Positions 59,345 to 64,000 of a stretch of DNA of 64,000 nt are shown here, piece after piece. A program made the position numbers and the translations under genes. Source of the stretch: [Clostridium] hylemonae DSM 15053 (GTDB lineage: Bacteria > Bacillota > Clostridia > Lachnospirales > Lachnospiraceae); contig NZ_CP036524.1 of the NCBI RefSeq assembly GCF_008281175.1, forward strand, positions 1,364,001 to 1,428,000, read 5' to 3'. The notes beneath the pieces were generated by a model that saw only the letters and a list, made by a program, of their open reading frames with translations, had not been told where the DNA came from and made no database searches. Every line of letters starts with the position of its first letter. The stretch's first letter is position 1.

Positions 59345-60310
59345 TCAGTTGGCTTTGTCAAACGTTAGAATTTTCCGGCAGTTTGTGCAGGATATTTTTT
59401 TCAGCTGTGCTTCTGTTATTCCCTTGCTTTTCAGAAGGGGGACAAAAGTGTCCAGTATGTAGGTGAGTCCGATCCCTTCGGGCGTGTAACTTTTCAGCCG
59501 CTCTCTTGTCGTGTCAAGAGAGAAGAGGATATGGTCCTCATATCCGGCCGCAAACATCTCGGCAAATATCTCGGCTTCCCTCTCGTCGCTGTGATATTTA
59601 AAACGTCCTATCGTGTCATACTCGAGATATATGCCGTGCCGGCATACTTCTTTGTGGACGGCAAGATCATCCTCCGCGCGGTCCATGTGGCAGAAGATGA
59701 CGCGGTTAAGGGGCATCTGTCTTCTGTCCAGGTATGACATAAGCTTAAGCGGTGCGGCCCCTCGTTCTATATGCACCATTAGAGGGGCTCCTGTGCGGAT
59801 GGCAGCGTCAACGGCAGCGTCAAATAATTTCCCGTACTGCAAAACCAATCCGCACGCGTCATATGCGCACTTGATGATCCCGGCTTTCGCGCCGCATGTG
59901 CGTCTCGGCCATGTTTCATCGCAGTCTGTGTACATTCCTTCCGTAAGCTCGCGCAGAAAGAGTTCTGCCAGCGCCTCTCTGCGGATGTCAAAGATCCAGT
60001 GGCCCCGCGGATAGAAGATCATCTTGTGAAATCCCGCGGATGCGATGATCTGTACGCCCGATTCCTGTCCAAGCCGGTACAGGGCGTCTGCGTCCCGGCC
60101 GCATCCGCCGGGCTGCGCGTCCACGATAGTGGTTCCGCCGCCCGTGCGGAACTGTACGAGCTCTGTAAGTGTCTTCTCATAGTTGTCGATACAGAGGGCT
60201 TTGTTGATAAGATAAGACCGGCCTTTTGTTATCATCAGATGTTCATGGCAGTGGCAGAAACAAAGAGATTCCGGCGGCATCCGTCCTGTGACGGTCTGGA
60301 TATACGTCAT
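59345..60310 (-). CDS. Phosphotriesterase family metal-dependent hydrolase (probable sugar lactonase)
   Basis: A 321-residue TIM-barrel hydrolase of the phosphotriesterase (Php) family. Metal ligands in order: His22 and His24 in CHCHEHLMI, the bridging Lys in AGIIKCAYD, His in LMVHIERGA, His in VIFCHMDRA and Asp in FSLDTTRERL. Some bacterial members hydrolyse phosphorylated pentono-lactones, others lactones or promiscuously phosphotriesters. With a dehydrogenase upstream and a keto-acid aldolase downstream, opening a sugar (phosphate) lactone is the best guess. ATG 60310 follows AAGGAGCTGACT; the in-frame ATG 60337 overlaps the previous gene. Confidence 0.88.
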   Translation of the reverse strand: MTYIQTVTGRMPPESLCFCHCHEHLMITKGRSYLINKALCIDNYEKTLTELVQFRTGGGTTIVDAQPGGCGRDADALYRLGQESGVQIIASAGFHKMIFYPRGHWIFDIRREALAELFLRELTEGMYTDCDETWPRRTCGAKAGIIKCAYDACGLVLQYGKLFDAAVDAAIRTGAPLMVHIERGAAPLKLMSYLDRRQMPLNRVIFCHMDRAEDDLAVHKEVCRHGIYLEYDTIGRFKYHSDEREAEIFAEMFAAGYEDHILFSLDTTRERLKSYTPEGIGLTYILDTFVPLLKSKGITEAQLKKISCTNCRKILTFDKAN

Positions 60311-60333
60311 AGTCAGCTCCTTATCTGCTGTGG

Positions 60334-61266
60334 TCATTGGCGGGCGATCATACTCAATCTGTCAATGAGTTCTGTGTCGATCGGTATGTGGAAAACTTCT
60401 GAGATAACCTGCGTCCATCCGTGGATAAAATATATCCACCCGTCTTCCACGTGCAGCCGTTTTTGTGCGGCCTGCCGTTCTGCCTGTTCCTTAAAGAGCA
60501 GGTCACCGCGGTAATTTATCTCCCAGACGAGACTGTCTGGCGGGAAACAGCAGGCGTTGGTGAGCGGGGAGCCGGGACCGTCCTTTCCAAGACCGGTGGC
60601 GTTGACGATCAGGGAATGTGGTTTCAGCGCGGCCAGCGTCCGGTCATTGTCTGCCGGCGTCGGATTATGTACAAAGTCAAAATGAATATCTGGATTTAAG
60701 TCACTTAATATTTGTTTTGCCGTCTCAAGGCGGGGAACGCTTCTGTTAGCGATGATGATATGTTTTGGCACATTGCCTCCAGGTCTGCTCTGGCTGAAAT
60801 AAAGTGACATGGCAAGCGAGGAGCCGCCGGCGCCCATCAGCAGTACATCGCCGTCATGATCTGCCCAGTAGTTTTCAGGTACAAAATGCTCCAGGGCAAG
60901 TCCGCTTGAAATAGGGTCTTTTGCGTGTCCGCACAGTTTTCCGTCTTTTTTGCTGATGGAGGAGATCTCTCCGAGCTTTTGCGCATAGGGGTCCAGATAG
61001 TCGAACTGGTCTTTGCAGGCATTATAAAGGTCTATCTTATGTGTGGTCACAAGTGCGCCGAGTGAGTTGGGATCGTGTTTAATAAAGTCGACTGCCTCCC
61101 GGTAATCTTTTGCGGGAGAGTGGGGAATGAAGTCAAATCCTTTGATAATGGCATCAAGTTTCAGTTCGCCGGCCCATTTCGGAAAAACGTTCATGATAGA
61201 AGATTTTGAGGTTGTGACTCCTATAAAATAGAAAGTAGGAGTATCGGCTTTGGTGTAATTATTCAT
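60334..61266 (-). CDS. Shikimate-dehydrogenase-family oxidoreductase
   Basis: A 310-residue protein with the shikimate dehydrogenase plan: N-terminal substrate domain (FYFIGVTTSKSSIMNVFPKWA), the catalytic Lys-region ALVTTHKIDLY, an Asp in GHAKDPISSG, Rossmann motif LLMGAGGSSLAMSLYFSQ, NRSVPRLETAKQIL and LIVNATGLGKDGPGSPL. It differs from AroE: the usual SLSP shikimate-binding motif is replaced by SKSS, and PHK by THK. So oxidation of a different polyol or sugar is more likely than aromatic biosynthesis, in line with its place at the head of a sugar catabolic operon. Its promoter is covered by an 18-bp operator palindrome. Confidence 0.85.
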   Translation of the reverse strand: MNNYTKADTPTFYFIGVTTSKSSIMNVFPKWAGELKLDAIIKGFDFIPHSPAKDYREAVDFIKHDPNSLGALVTTHKIDLYNACKDQFDYLDPYAQKLGEISSISKKDGKLCGHAKDPISSGLALEHFVPENYWADHDGDVLLMGAGGSSLAMSLYFSQSRPGGNVPKHIIIANRSVPRLETAKQILSDLNPDIHFDFVHNPTPADNDRTLAALKPHSLIVNATGLGKDGPGSPLTNACCFPPDSLVWEINYRGDLLFKEQAERQAAQKRLHVEDGWIYFIHGWTQVISEVFHIPIDTELIDRLSMIARQ

Positions 61267-61305
61267 ATGCTTTCATCCTTTCTTAATAAATAAAGTAATA
61301 ATATA

Positions 61306-61339
61306 ATTATGTTATAACATAATGAGAAAGACATGTCAA
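61306..61339 (-). promoter_or_regulatory. Promoter of the minus-strand catabolic operon with operator O4
   Basis: On the minus strand TTGACA (61334-61339), 17 nt, TATAAC (61311-61316). The perfect 18-bp palindrome ATTATGTTATAACATAAT (61306-61323) covers the -10. Its half ATTATGTTATA is shared with O1 upstream of GntR copy 1. Confidence 0.82.
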
Positions 61340-61480
61340 TGAAAACTGAGATCACGTGTAAGGGAGAAATGACGATTTACAGGCGTGTGTACCGGATATT
61401 TTCGGCAGATAGGATATTGAAAACAGGTCATATTTTTTATATAATGTTTAAAGTTTGCGCAAAGAGAAAGGAAGACAATG

Positions 61481-62806
61481 ATGGAAAGAGATATGACAGT
61501 CGGAAAGCCCGCCAGGATCATACTGAACTTTACGATACCTATATTTATCGGGAATATTTTTCAACAGCTGTACAGTATGGTAGATACTGTCATCGTCGGA
61601 AAGTTTGTCGGAAATGAGGCGCTGGCGGCTGTGGGAGCGTGCGGGACGCTCATGTTCCTCATATTAGGGTTTCTTCTCGGACTGACCGCAGGATTTACGG
61701 TGATCACGGCACAGCACTATGGGGCGGGAAATATGCGTGCGGTCCGCCAGTCCGTGGCATCTGCCGCGGTTTTGGCCGCGGTTGTGTCTGTGCTGCTTAC
61801 GGTCGTAAGCATGGTCATGATGAGACATGTCCTGAACTGGATGAACACGCCTTCTGATATGTATGGGGAGGCGTATGGATATATTATGGTCATATGCGGC
61901 GGGATCACAGCGCAGGTGCTCTACAATCTTCTGGCCGGTATCCTGAGGGCGGTGGGAGACAGTAAAAGACCGCTCTATTTCCTCATACTGGCCGTGATCT
62001 TAAATATTGTCCTTGACCTTGTGTTCATCATCGTATTCAGGATGGGGGCGGCAGGGGCGGCTTACGCCACTGTGATCTCCCAGGGAGTATCGGGTCTGCT
62101 CTGCCTTGCCTATATTGTGAAGCGGATGCCGGAGTTGCATCCGCACAGGGAAGACTGGAAGGTGAATAAAAGTCTTGCCAAGTGGCAGCTGAAGATCGGC
62201 ATTCCCATGGCGCTTCAATTTTCGATCACAGCGGTGGGGACGATCATCGTACAGTCTGCACTCAATATGCTCGGTTCGGTAGCCGTGGCCGGATTTGCGG
62301 CTGCCAACAAGATCGAACAGATCGTCACTCAGGCATATGTGGCGATAGGGACGACGATGGCCACCTACTGTGCGCAGAATACAGGGGCAAGAAAGATTGA
62401 GCGCGTGAGGGCAGGATTTCGCTCCGCAACGTGGATCGGCATTGCCTATGCTGTTGTGACAGGCATTATCGTCATAGCTGCGGGTAAATATATGACCGTG
62501 CTGTTTGTGTCGGACAATGTAGGGCAGATCACAGAGTATGTGGACATCTACCTGAAGTGTGTCGGTATCTCGTTTGTGCCGCTTGTATTTGTGAATGTGT
62601 ACCGAAACGGACTTCAGGGGATGGGATTCGGCGTACTCCCAATGCTGGCCGGGGTAGCGGAGCTGGTCGGAAGAAGTGCCGCGGCGGTAACGGCGTCCCG
62701 TTTCGGCAGCTATGCGGGAATATGTCTTGCCAGCCCTGCGGCGTGGCTTCTGGCGGGGCTTCTTCTCATTGCCATGTATTTCTTTATAATGAAACGTAAG
62801 ATATAG
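61481..62806 (+). CDS. MATE family efflux transporter
   Basis: A ~441-residue transporter with twelve hydrophobic helices, MATE (multidrug and toxin extrusion) family of the DinF/NorM type common in Clostridia. Early motifs ILNFTIPIFIGNIFQQLYSMVDTVIVGKFVGNEALAAVGACG and the second-half PMALQFSITAVGTIIVQSALNMLGSVAVAGFAAANKIEQ are typical. It exports cationic drugs or metabolites using a Na+ or H+ gradient. Start: ATG 61481 is 6-7 nt after AAAGGAAG; the adjacent ATG 61478 is possible. It is divergent from the minus-strand catabolic operon; no operator copy lies on its own promoter side beyond O4, 160 nt upstream. Confidence 0.93.
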   Translation: MERDMTVGKPARIILNFTIPIFIGNIFQQLYSMVDTVIVGKFVGNEALAAVGACGTLMFLILGFLLGLTAGFTVITAQHYGAGNMRAVRQSVASAAVLAAVVSVLLTVVSMVMMRHVLNWMNTPSDMYGEAYGYIMVICGGITAQVLYNLLAGILRAVGDSKRPLYFLILAVILNIVLDLVFIIVFRMGAAGAAYATVISQGVSGLLCLAYIVKRMPELHPHREDWKVNKSLAKWQLKIGIPMALQFSITAVGTIIVQSALNMLGSVAVAGFAAANKIEQIVTQAYVAIGTTMATYCAQNTGARKIERVRAGFRSATWIGIAYAVVTGIIVIAAGKYMTVLFVSDNVGQITEYVDIYLKCVGISFVPLVFVNVYRNGLQGMGFGVLPMLAGVAELVGRSAAAVTASRFGSYAGICLASPAAWLLAGLLLIAMYFFIMKRKI

Positions 62807-62832
62807 CATTTTTTAAAAACCTGTGTTATACT
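62804..62832 (+). promoter_or_regulatory. Weak promoter candidate for pyrH-frr
   Basis: TATACT at 62827-62832 with a poor -35 (TAGCAT, 62804-62809) 17 nt upstream. The first base overlaps the end of the MATE gene, so read-through from it is also possible. Confidence 0.35.
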
Positions 62833-62885
62833 TGGAACAAGTATGCAAAGGCATGAATACGATAACAGAATAAGGAGCAAAACGT

Positions 62886-63581
62886 ATGAAGAGAGTATTG
62901 TTAAAACTCAGCGGAGAAGCCCTTGCGGGAGATAAAAAGACCGGATTCGACGAGGCGACATGCATGGGTGTGGCGCGTCAGGTGAAGCAGCTTGTCGATG
63001 ACGGCATCCAGGTCGCTGTTGTGACCGGAGGCGGCAACTTCTGGCGCGGGAGGACAAGCGAGACGATAGACCGTGTGAAGGCGGACCAGATCGGGATGCT
63101 GGCTACGGTGATGAACTGTATCTATGTGTCGGATATCTTCCGTTACGCGGGCATGAAGACAGAGGTGTTTACCCCGTTTGTGTGCGGTGCGTTCACTGCA
63201 TTATTTTCAAAAGATGCGGCGCTTGCGGCGCTTGAAGAAGGAAAGGTCATTTTCTTTGCAGGCGGTACCGGCCATCCTTATTTTTCTACCGATACCGGCG
63301 CTGTGCTCAGGGCGATCGAGATAGAGGCGGATGCCATGCTTCTCGCGAAGGCGATCGACGGCATCTATGACAGTGATCCGAAAGTGAATCCGTCCGCGAA
63401 AAAATATGACGAGATATCGATACAGGAGATCATTGACAAAAAACTGATGGCGGTGGACCTTACGGCGTCCATTATGTGTCTGGAGAACAAGATGCCGATG
63501 CTTGTGTTCGGCCTGAACGAAGAGAACAGCATTGTGGAGACGATGACAGGCACATTTTCAGGTACAAAAGTGACAGTTTAA
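62886..63581 (+). CDS. pyrH: UMP kinase
   Basis: A 231-residue bacterial UMP kinase (amino acid kinase family), phosphorylating UMP to UDP. KRVLLKLSGEALAGDKKTGFD, VAVVTGGGNFWRGR, DQIGMLATVMNCIYVSD, FFAGGTGHPYFSTDTGAVLRAIEIEADAMLLAKAIDGIYDSDP and the C-terminal NIMxxLV-like FGLNEENSIVETMTG are present. ATAAGGAGCAAAACGT precedes the ATG. frr follows after 18 nt, the usual pairing. In many Firmicutes rpsB-tsf stand directly upstream; here they are 43.7 kb away. Confidence 0.97.
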   Translation: MKRVLLKLSGEALAGDKKTGFDEATCMGVARQVKQLVDDGIQVAVVTGGGNFWRGRTSETIDRVKADQIGMLATVMNCIYVSDIFRYAGMKTEVFTPFVCGAFTALFSKDAALAALEEGKVIFFAGGTGHPYFSTDTGAVLRAIEIEADAMLLAKAIDGIYDSDPKVNPSAKKYDEISIQEIIDKKLMAVDLTASIMCLENKMPMLVFGLNEENSIVETMTGTFSGTKVTV

Positions 63582-63599
63582 TAAAGGAGGAAGTTAATA

Positions 63600-64000
63600 A
63601 TGGATGAGAAATTGAAAGTATATGATGATAAGATGAACAAGACGATCGCCAGCCTTGAAGGAGAGCTTGCTGCGATCCGCGCAGGCCGTGCAAACCCGAA
63701 CGTGCTCAATAAGATCATGGTGAATTACTACGGGACACCGACACCGATACAGCAGGTGGCAAATGTGTCTGTGCCGGAAGCACGTATGATCCATATCCAG
63801 CCGTGGGAGAAAAGCATGGTGAAGGAGATCGAAAAGGCGATCATGACTTCGGATCTCGGCATCAATCCTACAAATGACGGTTCTGCCATCCGTCTTGCCT
63901 TCCCGGAACTTACAGAGGAGCGCAGAAAGGAACTTGCCAAGGACGTGAAGAAAAAGGGAGAGAATGCCAAGGTAGCCATCCGCAATATAAGACGTGACGG
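63600..64000 (+). CDS. frr: Ribosome recycling factor (3' end outside window)
   Basis: The first 133 of about 185 residues. [72 protein letters not shown] is the RRF helical domain I start and domain II; the later [41 protein letters not shown] is the conserved helix 2-3 segment. It splits post-termination ribosomes with EF-G. The ATG begins at 63600, with AAAGGAGGAAGTTAATA before it. Confidence 0.97.
   Translation, partial: MDEKLKVYDDKMNKTIASLEGELAAIRAGRANPNVLNKIMVNYYGTPTPIQQVANVSVPEARMIHIQPWEKSMVKEIEKAIMTSDLGINPTNDGSAIRLAFPELTEERRKELAKDVKKKGENAKVAIRNIRRD

Noticed and set aside
60334-61266. Assignment of the shikimate-dehydrogenase-like gene as aroE
   Set aside because: The shikimate contact motif is changed, no other aromatic-pathway gene is near, and the operon is catabolic with an inducible-type operator.
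61306-61323. The palindrome ATTATGTTATAACATAAT as a terminator
   Set aside because: It has no GC stem or U tract and sits exactly on a -10 box, so an operator is the better reading.
61333-61617. Small plus-strand open frame upstream of and overlapping the MATE gene
   Set aside because: It starts inside the minus-strand operon's promoter and overlaps the MATE start in another frame, with no ribosome binding site and low-complexity composition.
1-64000. CRISPR array, tRNA, rRNA, T-box leader or prophage genes
   Set aside because: I looked for regular repeats, tRNA-like cloverleaf ends, GGTGG-type T-box sequence and phage structural genes and saw none; reading by eye can miss a diverged tRNA.

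Overview
The window looks like chromosomal DNA of a gut-type Lachnospiraceae bacterium (Clostridium cluster XIVa; a relative of C. scindens, C. hylemonae or Dorea is my guess). The reasons are strong AGGAGG ribosome binding sites, sigma-A type TTGACA-17-TATAAT promoters, a split-subunit glycine decarboxylase (gcvPA/gcvPB), a TPP-riboswitch-controlled ThiT, several secreted PcsB-like NlpC/P60 hydrolases and Firmicutes-type ribosomal and translation genes. Base composition is near 50% G+C and fairly even, except for AT-rich intergenic regions. I saw no prophage, intact transposase, CRISPR array, rRNA or tRNA gene.

Layout. 0-6 kb: end of a tetronate-kinase-like gene with kdgT; on the minus strand thiT (TPP riboswitch) with a damaged acetyltransferase gene; a 42-bp perfect palindrome; a CPBP-family membrane protease; amtB-glnK on the minus strand. 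6-12 kb: gltBD (glutamate synthase), divergent from glnK-amtB, so ammonium uptake, its PII regulator and assimilation share one control region. 12-17 kb: four paralogous secreted NlpC/P60 peptidoglycan hydrolases. 17-19 kb: rpsB-tsf. 19-27 kb: an LprI-like secreted protein, an M14 carboxypeptidase lipoprotein, and a response regulator / histidine kinase / ABC ATPase / FtsX-type permease operon. 27.5-38.5 kb: a glycine-riboswitch operon gcvT-gcvH-gcvPA-gcvPB-lplA-lpd-fhs-fchA-folD plus a formate/nitrite-family channel. It encodes the full interconversion of glycine with CO2, ammonia and formate, and its FolD lacks the cyclohydrolase lysine. 38.5-41 kb: a DUF2000 gene and a TetR regulator with two copies of its probable operator, one in front of a DUF1330/metallo-hydrolase pair. 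41-47.5 kb: a tRNA-dihydrouridine synthase, a prepilin peptidase, a 999-residue repeat-rich surface protein and a membrane diguanylate cyclase.

47.5-61.3 kb holds what I consider the most interesting system: a catabolic island with two HutC/GntR-type regulators. A plus-strand arm carries a VOC protein, an RbsABC-type sugar importer, two DeoC-fold proteins, an FGGY kinase and a cupin phosphoglucose isomerase. A convergent minus-strand arm carries a shikimate-dehydrogenase-like oxidoreductase, a phosphotriesterase-type lactonase, a KDPG-type aldolase and a D-2-hydroxyacid dehydrogenase. Related operator sequences lie over the -10 boxes of the regulator gene, of both plus-strand transcription units and of the minus-strand operon, so the two arms appear to be one regulon. 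I cannot name the substrate. Between the arms is a 579-nt gene-free stretch built from long nested inverted repeats. The window closes with a MATE transporter, pyrH and the start of frr. In many Firmicutes rpsB-tsf-pyrH-frr are contiguous; here about 44 kb separates tsf from pyrH.
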